A stretch of 64,000 nucleotides of DNA from Rhopalosiphum padi (Eukaryota > Arthropoda > Insecta > Hemiptera > Aphididae): NCBI RefSeq assembly GCF_020882245.1, contig NC_083598.1, forward strand, positions 32,773,858 through 32,837,857, written 5' to 3'. The number at the start of each line of letters is the position of its first letter. Position 1 is the stretch's first letter. A program made the position numbers and the translations under genes. Below the pieces are notes generated by a model. The model made no database searches, was not told the origin of the DNA, and saw only the letters and a program-made list of their open reading frames with translations. Below, piece by piece: positions 28,601-42,300 of the stretch.

Positions 28601-29104
28601 TAGATTTTCAAATTTTTTTCGATATAGAAATGTAGTATGTAGGTCACTTTTGCACGTTATAACGTTTTTAGATGCATTGCGAGTATATTTCCATCTTAAA
28701 AATACGCATATTTAGTTTTTAAGTTGAAAAACGGCAAAAAAACGTCTAGGGGCCGTGGCCCACCGTACTATAGAAAAAAAATCTTGATAACTTCGTGTTT
28801 TTTTGCGGGCAAACTGTTTCGGCAACCTGTCTTACGACGCGTGTAAAGTTTCAGAGTGAAAAAATGAATCCTTCACCCCAAAAAACATGCAAACGACTTT
28901 TTTTCAAAAAAGTGGTTTTAGCGTACTTAGGTGGTTAATATTTAGATTTTCAAATTTTTTTCGATATAGAAATGTAGTATGTAGGTCACTTTTGCACGTT
29001 ATAACGTTTTTAGATGCATTGCGAGTATATTTCCATCTTAAAAATACGCATATTTAGTTTTTAAGTTGAAAAACGGCAAAAAACGTCTAGGGGCCGTGGC
29101 CCAC

Positions 29105-31153
29105 CGTACTATAGAAAAAAAATCTTGATAACTTCGTGTTTTTTTGCGGGCAAACTGTTTCGGCAACCTCTCTTACGACGCGTGTAAAGTTTCAGAGTGA
29201 AAAAATGAATCCTTCACCCCAAAAAACATGCAAACGACTATTTTTCAAAAAAGTGGTTTTAGCGTACTTAGGTGGTTAATATTTAGATTTTCAAATTTTT
29301 TTCGATATAGAAATGTAGTCTGTAGGTCACTTTTGCACTTTATAACGTTTTTAGATGCATTGCAAGTATATTTCCATATTAAAAATACGCATATTTAGTT
29401 TTTTAGGTGAAAAACGGCAAAAAACGACTAGGGGCCGTGGCCCACCGTACTATAGAAAAAAAATGTTGATAAATTCGTGTTTTTTTGCGGGCAAACTGTT
29501 TCAGCAACCTGTCTTACGACGCGTGTAAAGTTTCAGAGTGAAAAAATGAATCCTTCACCCCAAAAAACATGCAAACGACTTTTTTTCAAAAAAGTGGTTT
29601 TAGCGTACTTAGGTGGTTAATATTTAGATTTTCAAATTTTTTTCGATATAGAAATGTAGTATGTAGGTCACTTTTGCACTTAATAACGTTTTTAGATTCA
29701 TTGCGAGTATCTTTCCATCTTAAAAATACGCATATTTAGTTTTTTAGGTGAAAAACGGCAAAAAACGACTAGGGGGCCGTGGCCCACCGTACTATAGAAA
29801 AAAAATCTTGATAAATTCGTGTTTTTTTGCGGGCAAACTGTTTCAGCAACCTGTCTTACGACGCGTGTAATGCTTCAGATTGAAAAAATGAATCCTTCAC
29901 CCCAAAAAACATGCAAACGACTTTTTTTCAAAAAAGTGGTTGTAGCGTACTTAGGTGGTTAATATTTAGTTTTTCAAATTTTTTTCGATATAGAAATGTA
30001 GTATGTAGGTCACTTTTGCACTTTATAACGTTTTTAGATGCATTGCAAGTATATTTCCATATTAAAAATACGCATATTTAGTTTTTTAGGTGAAAAACGG
30101 CAAAAAACGACTAGGGGCCGTTGCCCACCGTACTATAGAAAAAAAATCTTGATAAATTCGTGTTTTTTTGCGGGCAAACTGTTTCAGCAACCTGTCTTAC
30201 GACGCGTGTAAAGTTTCAGAGTGAAAAAATGAATCCTTCACCCCAAAAAACATGCAAACGACTTTTTTTCAAAAAAGTGGTTTTAGCGTACTTAGGTGGT
30301 TAATATTTAGATTTTCAAATTTTTTTCGATATAGAAATGTAGTATGTAGGTCACTTTTGCACTTTATAACGTTTTTAGTTGCATTGCGAGTATATTTCCA
30401 TCTTAAAAATACGCATATTTAGTTTTTTAGGTGAAAAACGGCAAAAAACGACTAGGGGCCGTTGCCCACCGTACTATAGAAAAAAAATCTCGATAAATTC
30501 GTGTTTTTTTTCGGGCAAACTGTTTCAGCAACCTGTCTTACGACGCGTGTAAAGTTTCAGAGTGAAAAAATGAATCCTTCACCCCAAAAAACATGCAAAC
30601 GACTTTTTTTCAAAAAAGTGGTTTTAGCGTACTTAGGTGGTTAATATTTAGATTTTCAAATTTTTTTCGATATAGAAATGTAGTATGTAGGTCACTTTTG
30701 CACTTTATAACGTTTTTAGATGCATTGCGAGTATATTTCCATCTTAAAAATACGCATATTTAGTTTTTTAGGTGAAAAAACGGCAAAAAACGACTAGGGG
30801 CCGTGGCCCACCGTACTATAGAAAAAAAATGTTGATAAATTCGTGTTTTTTTGCGGGCAAACTGTTTCAGCAACCTGTCTTACGACGCGTGTAAAGTTTC
30901 AGATTGAAAAAATGAATCCTTCACCCCAAAAAACATGCAAACGACTTTTTTTCAAAAAAGTGGTTTTAGCGTACTTAGGTGGTTAATATTTAGATTTTCA
31001 AATTTTTTTCGATATAGAAATGTAGTATGTAGGTCACTTTTGCACTTTATAACGTTTTTAGATGCATTGCGAGTATATTTTCATCTTTAAAATACGCATA
31101 TTTAGTTTTTTATGTGAAAAACGGCAAAAAAACGACTAGGGGCCGTGGCCCAC
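29105..31153. repeat. Six-monomer higher-order unit, repeat copy A
   Basis: Repeats the variant order of the unit at 23648. CCTCTCTTACG occurs at 29167 and next at 31216, 2049 bp later. The first monomer of this copy (29105-29445) is a hybrid of two subfamilies; see Part 2. Confidence 0.8.
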
Positions 31154-33203
31154 AGTACTATAGAAAAAAAATCTTGATAAATTCGTGTTTTTTTGCGGGC
31201 AAACTGTTTCAGCAACCTCTCTTACGACGCGTGTAAAGTTTCAGAGTGAAAAAATGAATCCTTCACCCCCAAAAAACATGCAAACGACTATTTTTCAAAA
31301 AAGTGGTTTTAGCGTACTTAGGTGGTTAATATTTAGATTTTCAAATTTTTTTCGATATAGAAATGTAGTCTGTAGGTCACTTTTGCACTTTATAACGTTT
31401 TTAGATGCATTGCAAGTATATTTCCATCTTAAAAATACGCATATTTAGTTTTTTAGGTGAAAAACGGCAAAAAAACGACTAGGGGCCGTGGCCCACCGTA
31501 CTATAGAAAAAAAATCTTGATAAATTCGTGTTTTTTTGCGGGCAAACTGTTTCAGCAACCTGTCTTACGACGCGTGTAAAGTTTCAGAGTGAAAAAATGA
31601 ATCCTTCACCCCAAAAAACATGCAAACGACTTTTTTTCAAAAAAGTGGTTTTAGCGTACTTAGGTGGTTAATATTTAGATTTTCAAATTTTTTTCGATAT
31701 AGAAATGTAGTATGTAGGTCACTTTTGCACTTAATAACGTTTTTAGATTCATTGCGAGTATCTTTCCATCTTAAAAATACGCATATTTAGTTTTATAGGT
31801 GAAAAACGGCAAAAAACGACTAGGGGCCGTGGCCCACCGTACTATAGAAAAAAAATCTTGATAAATTCGTGTTTTTTTGCGGGCAAACTGTTTCAGCAAC
31901 CTGTCTTACGACGCGTGTAATGTTTCAGATTGAAAAAATGAATCCTTCACCCCAAAAAACATGCAAACGACTTTTTTTCAAAAAAGTGGTTGTAGCGTAC
32001 TTAGGTGGTTAATATTTAGTTTTTCAAATTTTTTTCGATATAGAAATGTAGTATGTAGGTCACTTTTGCACTTTATAACGTTTTTAGATTCATTGCGAGT
32101 ATCTTTCCATATTAAAAATACGCATATTTAGTTTTTTAGGTGAAAAACGGCAAAAAACGACTAGGGGCCGTTGCCCACCGTACTATAGAAAAAAAATCTT
32201 GATAAATTCGTGTTTTTTTTGCGGGCAAACTGTTTCAGCAACCTGTCTTACGACGCGTGTAAAGTTTCAGAGTGAAAAAATGAATCCTTCACCCCAAAAA
32301 ACATGCAAACGACTTTTTTTCAAAAAAGTGGTTTTAGCGTACTTAGGTGGTTAATATTTAGATTTTCAAATTTTTTTCGATATAGAAATGTAGTATGTAG
32401 GTCACTTTTGCACTTTATAACGTTTTTAGTTGCATTGCGAGTATATTTCCATCTTAAAAATACGCATATTTAGTTTTTTAGGTGAAAAACGGCAAAAAAC
32501 GACTAGGGGCCGTTGCCCACCGTACTATAGAAAAAAAAATCTCGATAAATTCGTGTTTTTTTTCGGGCAAACTGTTTCAGCAACCTGTCTTACGACGCGT
32601 GTAAAGTTTCAGAGTGAAAAAATGAATCCTTCACCCCAAAAAACATGCAAACGACTTTTTTTCAAAAAAGTGGTTTTAGCGTACTTAGGTGGTTAATATT
32701 TAGATTTTCAAATTTTTTTCGATATAGAAATGTAGTATGTAGGTCACTTTTGCACTTTATAACGTTTTTAGATGCATTGCGAGTATATTTCCATCTTAAA
32801 AATACGCATATTTAGTTTTTTAGGTGAAAAACGGCAAAAAACGACTAGGGGCCGTGGCCCACCGTACTATAGAAAAAAAATGTTGATAAATTCGTGTTTT
32901 TTTGCGGGCAAACTGTTTCAGCAACCTGTCTTACGACGCGTGTAAAGTTTCAGATTGAAAAAATGAATCCTTCACCCCAAAAAACATGCAAACGACTTTT
33001 TTTCAAAAAAGTGGTTTTAGCGTACTTAGGTGGTTAATATTTAGATTTTCAAATTTTTTTCGATATAGAAATGTAGTATGTAGGTCACTTTTGCACTTTA
33101 TAACGTTTTTAGATGCATTGCGAGTATATTTTCATCTTTAAAATACGCATATTTAGTTTTTTATGTGAAAAACGGCAAAAAACGACTAGGGGCCGTGGCC
33201 CAC
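31154..33203. repeat. Six-monomer higher-order unit, repeat copy B
   Basis: The same monomer order continues: CCTCTCTTACG at 31216, then at 33266, 2050 bp on. The TAATGTTTCAG, GTTGCATTGCG and TCTCGATAA variants appear in the expected order. After 33266 the order becomes rearranged. Confidence 0.75.
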
Positions 33204-36200
33204 AGTACTATAGAAAAAAAATCTTGATAAATTCGTGTTTTTTTGCGGGCAAACTGTTTCAGCAACCTCTCTTACGACGCGTGTAAAGTTTCAGAGTGAA
33301 AAAATGAATCCTTCACCCCAAAAAACATGCAAACGACTATTTTTCAAAAAAGTGGTTTTAGCGTACTTAGGTGGTTAATATTTAGATTTTCAAATTTTTT
33401 TCGATATAGAAATGTAGTCTGTAGGTCACTTTTGCACTTTATAACGTTTTTAGATGCATTGCAAGTATATTTCCATCTTAAAAATACGCATATTTAGTTT
33501 TTTAGGTGAAAAACGGCAAAAAACGACTAGGGGCCGTGGCCCACATACTATAGAAAAAAAATCTTGATAAATTCGTGTTTTTTTGCGGGCAAACTGTTTC
33601 AGCAACCTGTCTTACGACGCGTGTAAAGTTTCAGAGTGAAAAAATGAATCCTTCACCCCAAAAAACATGCAAACGACTTTTTTTCAAAAAAGTGGTTTTA
33701 GCGTACTTAGGTGGTTAATATTTAGATTTTCAAATTTTTTTCGATATAGAAATGTAGTATGTAGGTCACTTTTGCACTTAATAACGTTTTTAGATTCATT
33801 GCGAGTATCTTTCCATCTTAAAAATACGCATATTTAGTTTTATAGGTGAAAAACGGCAAAAAACGACTAGGGGCCGTGGCCCACCGTACTATAGAAAAAA
33901 AATCTTGATAAATTCGTGTTTTTTTTGCGGGCAAACTGTTTCAGCAACCTGTCTTACGACGCGTGTAATGTTTCAGATTGAAAAAATGAATCCTTCACCC
34001 CAAAAAACATGCAAACGACTTTTTTTCAAAAAAGTGGTTGTAGCGTACTTAGGTGGTTAATATTTAGTTTTTCAAATTTTTTTCGATATAGAAATGTAGT
34101 ATGTAGGTCACTTTTGCACTTTATAACGTTTTTAGATTCATTGCGAGTATCTTTCCATCTTAAAAATACGCATATTTAGTTTTTTTAGGTGAAAAACGGC
34201 AAAAAACGACTAGGGGCCGTGGCCCACCGTACTATAGAAAAAAAATCTTGATAAATTCGTGTTTTTTTGCGGGCAAACTGTTTCAGCAACCTGTCTTACG
34301 ACGCGTGTAAAGTTTCAGAGTGAAAAAATGAATCCTTCACCCCAAAAAACATGCAAACGACTTTTTTTCAAAAAAGTGGTTTTAGCGTACTTAGGTGGTT
34401 AATATTTAGATTTTCAAATTTTTTTCGATATAGAAATGTAGTATGTAGGTCACTTTTGCACTTAATAACGTTTTTAGATTCATTGCGAGTATCTTTCCAT
34501 CTTAAAAATACGCATATTTAGTTTTTTAGGTGAAAAACGGCAAAAAACGACTAGGGGCCGTGGCCCACCGTACTATAGAAAAAAAATCTTGATAAATTCG
34601 TGTTTTTTTTGCGGGCAAACTGTTTCAGCAACCTGTCTTACGACGCGTGTAATGCTTCAGATTGAAAAAATGAATCCTTCACCCCAAAAAACATGCAAAC
34701 GACTTTTTTTTCAAAAAAGTGGTTGTAGCGTACTTAGGTGGTTAATATTTAGTTTTTCAAATTTTTTTCGATATAGAAATGTAGTATGTAGGTCACTTTT
34801 GCACTTTATAACGTTTTTAGATGCATTGCAAGTATATTTCCATATTAAAAATACGCATATTTAGTTTTTTAGGTGAAAAACGGCAAAAAACGACTAGGGG
34901 CCGTTGCCCACCGTACTATAGAAAAAAAATCTTGATAAATTCGTGTTTTTTTGCGGGCAAACTGTTTCAGCAACCTGTCTTACGACGCGTGTAAAGTTTC
35001 AGAGTGAAAAAATGAATCCTTCACCCTAAAAAACATGCAAACGACTTTTTTTCAAAAAAGTGGTTTTAGCGTACTTAGGTGGTTAATATTTAGATTTTCA
35101 AATTTTTTTCGATATAGAAATGTAGTATGTAGGTCACTTTTGCACTTTATAACGTTTTTAGTTGCATTGCGAGTATATTTCCATCTTAAAAATACGCATA
35201 TTTAGTTTTTTAGGTGAAAAACGGCAAAAAACGACTAGGGGCCGTTGCCCACCGTACTATAGAAAAAAAAATCTTGATAAATTCGTGTTTTTTTTCGGGC
35301 AAACTGTTTCAGCAACCTGTCTTACGACGCGTGTAAAGTTTCAGAGTGAAAAAATGAATCCTTCACCCCAAAAAACATGCAAACGACTTTTTTTCAAAAA
35401 AGTGGTTTTAGCGTACTTAGGTGGTTAATATTTAGATTTTCAAATTTTTTTCGATATAGAAATGTAGTATGTAGGTCACTTTTGCACTTTATAACGTTTT
35501 TAGATGCATTGCGAGTATATTTCCATCTTAAAAATACGCATATTTAGTTTTTTAGGTGAAAAACGGCAAAAAACGACTACGGGCCGTGGCCCACCGTACT
35601 ATAGAAAAAAAATGTTGATAAATTCGTGTTTTTTTTGCGGGCAAACTGTTTCAGCAACCTGTCTTACGACGCGTGTAAAGTTTCAGATTGAAAAAATGAA
35701 TCCTTCACCCCAAAAAACATGCAAACGACTTTTTTTCAAAAAAGTGGTTTTAGCGTACTTAGGTGGTTAATATTTAGATTTTCAAATTTTTTTCGATATA
35801 GAAATGTAGTATGTAGGTCACTTTTGCACTTTATAACGTTTTTAGATGCATTGCGAGTATATTTCCATATTAAAAATACGCATATTTAGTTTTTTAGGTG
35901 AAAAACGGCAAAAAACGACTAGGGGCCGTTGCCCACCGTACTATAGAAAAAAAAATCTTGATAAATTCGTGTTTTTTTGCGGGCAAACTGTTTCAGCAAC
36001 CTGTCTTACGACGCGTGTAAAGTTTCAGAGTGAAAAAATGAATCCTTCACCCCAAAAAACATGCAAACGACTTTTTTTCAAAAAAGTGGTTTTAGCGTAC
36101 TTAGGTGGTTAATATTTAGATTTTCAAATTTTTTTCGATATAGAAATGTAGTATGTAGGTCACTTTTGCACTTAATAACGTTTTTAGATTCATTGCGAGT

Positions 36201-39200
36201 ATCTTTCCATCTTAAAAATACGCATATTTAGTTTTTTAGGTGAAAAACGGCAAAAAACGACTAGGGGCCGTGGCCCACCGTACTATAGAAAAAAAATCTT
36301 GATAAATTCGTGTTTTTTTGCGGGCAAACTGTTTCAGCAACCTGTCTTACGACGCGTGTAATGCTTCAGATTGAAAAAATGAATCCTTCACCCCAAAAAA
36401 CATGCAAACGACTTTTTTTCAAAAAAGTGGTTGTAGCGTACTTAGGTGGTTAATATTTAGTTTTTCAAATTTTTTTCGATATAGAAATGTAGTATGTAGG
36501 TCACTTTTGCACTTTATAACGTTTTTAGATGCATTGCAAGTATATTTCCATATTAAAAATACGCATATTTAGTTTTTTAGGTGAAAAAACGGCAAAAAAC
36601 GACTAGGGGCCGTTGCCCACCGTACTATAGAAAAAAAATCTTGATAAATTCGTGTTTTTTTGCGGGCAAACTGTTTCAGCAACCTGTCTTACGACGCGTG
36701 TATAGTTTCAGAGTGAAAAAATGAATCCTTCACCCCAAAAAACATGCAAACGACTTTTTTTCAAAAAAGTGGTTTTAGCGTACTTAGGTGGTTAATATTT
36801 AGATTTTCAAATTTTTTTCGATATAGAAATGTAGTATGTAGGTCACTTTTGCACTTTATAACGTTTTTAGATGCATTGCGAGTATATTTCCATATTAAAA
36901 ATACGCATATTTAGTTTTTTAGGTGAAAAACGGCAAAAAACGACTACGGGCCGTGGCCCACCGTACTATAGAAAAAAAATGTTGATAAATTCGTGTTTTT
37001 TTGCGGGCAAACTGTTTCAGCAACCTGTCTTACGACGCGTGTAAAGTTTCAGATTGAAAAAATGAATCCTTCACCCCAAAAAACATGCAAACGACTTTTT
37101 TTCAAAAAAGTGGTTTTAGCGTACTTAGGTGGTTAATATTTAGATTTTCAAATTTTTTTCGATATAGAAATGTAGTATGTAGGTCACTTTTGCACTTTAT
37201 AACGTTTTTAGATGCATTGCGAGTATATTTCCATCTTAAAAATACGCATATTTAGTTTTTTAGGTGAAAAACGGCAAAAAACGACTAGGGGCCGTTGCCC
37301 ACCGTACTATAGAAAAAAAATCTTGATAAATTCGTGTTTTTTTGCGGGCAAACTGTTTCAGCAACCTGTCTTACGACGCGTGTAAAGTTTCAGAGTGAAA
37401 AAATGAATCCTTCACCCCAAAAAACATGCAAACGACTTTTTTTCAAAAAAGTGGTTTTAGCGTACTTAGGTGGTTAATATTTAGATTTTCAAATTTTTTT
37501 CGATATAGAAATGTAGTATGTAGGTCACTTTTGCACTTAATAACGTTTTTAGATTCATTGCGAGTATCTTTCCATCTTAAAAATACGCATATTTAGTTTT
37601 ATAGGTGAAAAACGGCAAAAAACGACTAGGGGCCGTGGCCCACCGTACTATAGAAAAAAAATCTTGATAAATTCGTGTTTTTTTTCGGGCAAACTGTTTC
37701 AGCAACCTGTCTTACGACGCGTGTAAAGTTTCAGAGTGAAAAAATGAATCCTTCACCCCAAAAAACATGCAAACGACTTTTTTTCAAAAAAGTGGTTTTA
37801 GCGTACTTAGGTGGTTAATATTTAGATTTTCAAATTTTTTTCGATATAGAAATGTAGTATGTAGGTCACTTTTGCACTTTATAACGTTTTTAGATGCATT
37901 GCGAGTATATTTCCATCTTAAAAATACGCATATTTAGTTTTTTAGGTGAAAAACGGCAAAAAACGACTACGGGCCGTGGCCCACCGTACTATAGAAAAAA
38001 AATGTTGATAAATTCGTGTTTTTTTGCGGGCAAACTGTTTCAGCAACCTGTCTTACGACGCGTGTAAAGTTTCAGATTGAAAAAATGAATCCTTCACCCC
38101 AAAAAACATGCAAACGACTTTTTTTCAAAAAAGTGGTTTTAGCGTACTTAGGTGGTTAATATTTAGATTTTCAAATTTTTTTCGATATAGAAATGTAGTA
38201 TGTAGGTCACTTTTGCACTTTATAACGTTTTTAGATGCATTGCGAGTATATTTCCATCTTAAAAATACGCATATTTAGTTTTTTAGGTGAAAAACGGCAA
38301 AAAACGACTAGGGGCCGTTGCCCACCGTACTATAGAAAAAAAATCTTGATAAATTCGTGTTTTTTTGCGGGCAAACTGTTTCAGCAACCTGTCTTACGAC
38401 GCGTGTAAAGTTTCAGAGTGAAAAAATGAATCCTTCACCCCAAAAAACATGCAAACGACTTTTTTTCAAAAAAGTGGTTTTAGCGTACTTAGGTGGTTAA
38501 TATTTAGATTTTCAAATTTTTTTCGATATAGAAATGTAGTATGTAGGTCACTTTTGCACTTTATAACGTTTTTAGTTGCATTGCGAGTATATTTCCATCT
38601 TAAAAATACGCATATTTAGTTTTTTAGGTGAAAAACGGCAAAAAACGACTAGGGGCCGTTGCCCACCGTACTATAGAAAAAAAATCTTGATAAATTCGTG
38701 TTTTTTTTTCGGGCAAACTGTTTCAGCAACCTGTCTTACGACGCGTGTAAAGTTTCAGAGTGAAAAAATGAATCCTTCACCCCAAAAAACATGCAAACGA
38801 CTTTTTTTCAAAAAAGTGGTTTTAGCGTACTTAGGTGGTTAATATTTAGATTTTCAAATTTTTTTCGATATAGAAATGTAGTATGTAGGTCACTTTTGCA
38901 CTTTATAACGTTTTTAGATGCATTGCGAGTATATTTCCATCTTAAAAATACGCATATTTAGTTTTTTAGGTGAAAAACGGCAAAAAACGACTACGGGCCG
39001 TGGCCCACCGTACTATAGAAAAAAAATGTTGATAAATTCGTGTTTTTTTGCGGGCAAACTGTTTCAGCAACCTGTCTTACGACGCGTGTAAAGTTTCAGA
39101 TTGAAAAAATGAATCCTTCACCCCAAAAAACATGCAAACGACTTTTTTTCAAAAAAGTGGTTTTAGCGTACTTAGGTGGTTAATATTTAGATTTTCAAAT

Positions 39201-39355
39201 TTTTTTCGATATAGAAATGTAGTATGTAGGTCACTTTTGCACTTTATAACGTTTTTAGATGCATTGCGAGTATATTTCCATCTTAAAAATACGCATATTT
39301 AGTTTTTTAGGTGAAAAACGGCAAAAAACGACTAGGGGCCGTGGCCCACCGTACT

Positions 39356-42300
39356 ATAGAAAAAAAATCTTGATAAATTCGTGTTTTTTTGCGGGCAAAC
39401 TGTTTCAGCAACCTGTCTTACGACGCGTGTAAAGTTTCAGATTGAAAAAATGAATCCTTCACCCCAAAAAACATGCAAACGACTTTTTTTCAAAAAAGTG
39501 GTTTTAGCGTACTTAGGTGGTTAATATTTAGATTTTCAAATTTTTTTCGATATAGAAATGTAGTATGTAGGTCACTTTTGCACTTTATAACGTTTTTAGA
39601 TGCATTGCGAGTATATTTCCATATTAAAAATACGCATATTTAGTTTTTTAGGTGAAAAACGGCAAAAAACGACTAGGGGCCGTGGCCTACCGTACTATAG
39701 AAAAAAAATCTTGATAAATTCGTGTTTTTTTGCGGGCAAACTGTTTCAGCAACCTGTCTTACGACGCGTGTAAAGTTTCAGAGTGAAAAAATGAATCCTT
39801 CACCCCAAAAAACATGCAAACGACTTTTTTTCAAAAAAGTGGTTTTAGCGTACTTAGGTGGTTAATATTTAGATTTTCAAATTTTTTTCGATATAGAAAT
39901 GTAGTATGTAGGTCACTTTTGCACTTTATAACGTTTTTAGATGCATTGCGAGTATATTTCCATCTTAAAAATACGCATATTTAGTTTTTTAGGTGAAAAA
40001 CGGCAAAAAACGACTAGGGGCCGTGGCCCACCGTACTATAGAAAAAAAATCTGGATAAATTCGTGTTTTTTTGCGGGCAAACTGTTTCAGCAACCTGTCT
40101 TACGACGCGTGTAAAGTTTCAGATTGAAAAAATGAATCCTTCACCCCAAAAAACATGCAAACGACTTTTTTTCAAAAAAGTGGTTTTAGCGTACTTAGGT
40201 GGTTAATATTTAGATTTTCAAATTTTTTTCGATATAGAAATGTAGTATGTAGGTCACTTTTGCACTTTATAACGTTTTTAGATGCATTGCGAGTATATTT
40301 CCATCTTAAAAATACGCATATTTAGTTTTTTAGGTGAAAAACGGCAAAAAACGACTAGGGGCCGTGGCCCACCGTACTATAGAAAAAAAATCTTGATAAA
40401 TTCGTGTTTTTTTGCGGGCAAACTGTTTCAGCAACCTGTCTTACGACGCGTGTAAAGGTTCAGAGTGAAAAAATGAATCCTTCACCCCAAAAAACATGCA
40501 AACGACTTTTTTTCAAAAAAGTGGTTTTAGCGTACTTAGGTGGTTAATATTTAGATTTTCAAATTTTTTTCGATATAGAAATGTAGTATGTAGGTCACTT
40601 TTGCACTTTATAACGTTTTTAGATGCATTGCGAGTATATTTCCATCTTAAAAATACGCATATTTAGTTTTTTAGGTGAAAAACGGCAAAAAACGACTAGG
40701 GGCCGTGGCCCACCGTACTATAGAAAAAAAATGTTGATAAATTCGTGTTTTTTTCCGGGCAAACTGTTTCAGCAACCTGTCTTACGACGCGTGTAAAGTT
40801 TCAGAGTGAAAAAATGAATCCTTCACCCCAAAAAACATGCAAACGACTTTTTTTCAAAAAAGTGGTTTTAGCGTACTTAGGTGGTTAATATTTAGATTTT
40901 CAAATTTTTTTCGATATAGAAATGTAGTATGTAGGTCACTTTTGCACTTTATAACGTTTTTAGATGCATTGCGAGTATATTTCCATCTTAAAAATACGCA
41001 TATTTAGTTTTTTAGGTGAAAAACGGCAAAAAACGACTAGGGGCCGTGGCCCACCGTACTATAGAAAAAAAATCTTGATAAATTCGTGTTTTTTTGCGGG
41101 CAAACTGTTTCAGCAACCTGTCTTACGACGCGTGTAAAGTTTCAGAGTGAAAAAATGAATCCTTCACCCCAAAAAACATGCAAACGACTTTTTTTCAAAA
41201 AAGTGGTTTTAGCGTACTTAGGTGGTTAATATTTAGATTTTCAAATTTTTTTCGATATAGAAATGTAGTATGTAGGTCACTTTTGCACTTTATAACGTTT
41301 TTAGATGCATTGCGAGTATATTTCCATCTTAAAAATACGCATATTTAGTTTTTTAGGTGAAAAACGGCAAAAAACGACTAGGGGCCGTGGCCCACCGTAC
41401 TATAGAAAAAAAATCTTGATAAATTCGTGTTTTTTTTGCGGGCAAACTGTTTCAGCAACCTGTCTTACGACGCGTGTAAAGTTTCAGAGTGAAAAAATGA
41501 ATCCTTCACCCCAAAAAACATGCAAACGACTTTTTTTCAAAAAAGTGGTTTTAGCGTACTTAGGTGGTTAATATTTAGATTTTCAAATTTTTTTCGATAT
41601 AGAAATGTAGTATGTAGGTCACTTTTGCACTTTATAACGTTTTTAGATGCATTGCGAGTATATTTCCATCTTAAAAATACGCATATTTAGTTTTTTAGGT
41701 GAAAAACGGCAAAAAACGACTAGGGGCCGTTGCCCACCGTACTATAGAAAAAAAATCTTGATAAATTCGTGTTTTTTTCCGGGCAAACTGTTTCAGCAAC
41801 CTGTCTTACGACGCGTGTAAAGTTTCAGAGTGAAAAAATGAATCCTTCACCCCAAAAAACATGCAAACGACTTTTTTTCAAAAAAGTGGTTTTAGCGTAC
41901 TTAGGTGGTTAATATTTAGATTTTCAAATTTTTTTCGATATAGAAATGTAGTATGTAGGTCACTTTTGCACTTTATAACGTTTTTAGATGCATTGCGAGT
42001 ATATTTCCATCTTAAAAATACGCATATTTAGTTTTTTAGGTGAAAAACGGCAAAAAACGACTAGGGGCCGTGGCCCACCGTACTATAGAAAAAAAATCTT
42101 GATAAATTCGTGTTTTTTTGCGGGCAAACTGTTTCAGCAACCTGTCTTACGACGCGTGTAAAGTTTCAGAGTGAAAAAATGAATCCTTCACCCCAAAAAA
42201 CATGCAAACGACTTTTTTTCAAAAAAGTGGTTTTAGCGTACTTAGGTGGTTAATATTTAGATTTTCAAATTTTTTTCGATATAGAAATGTAGTATGTAGG

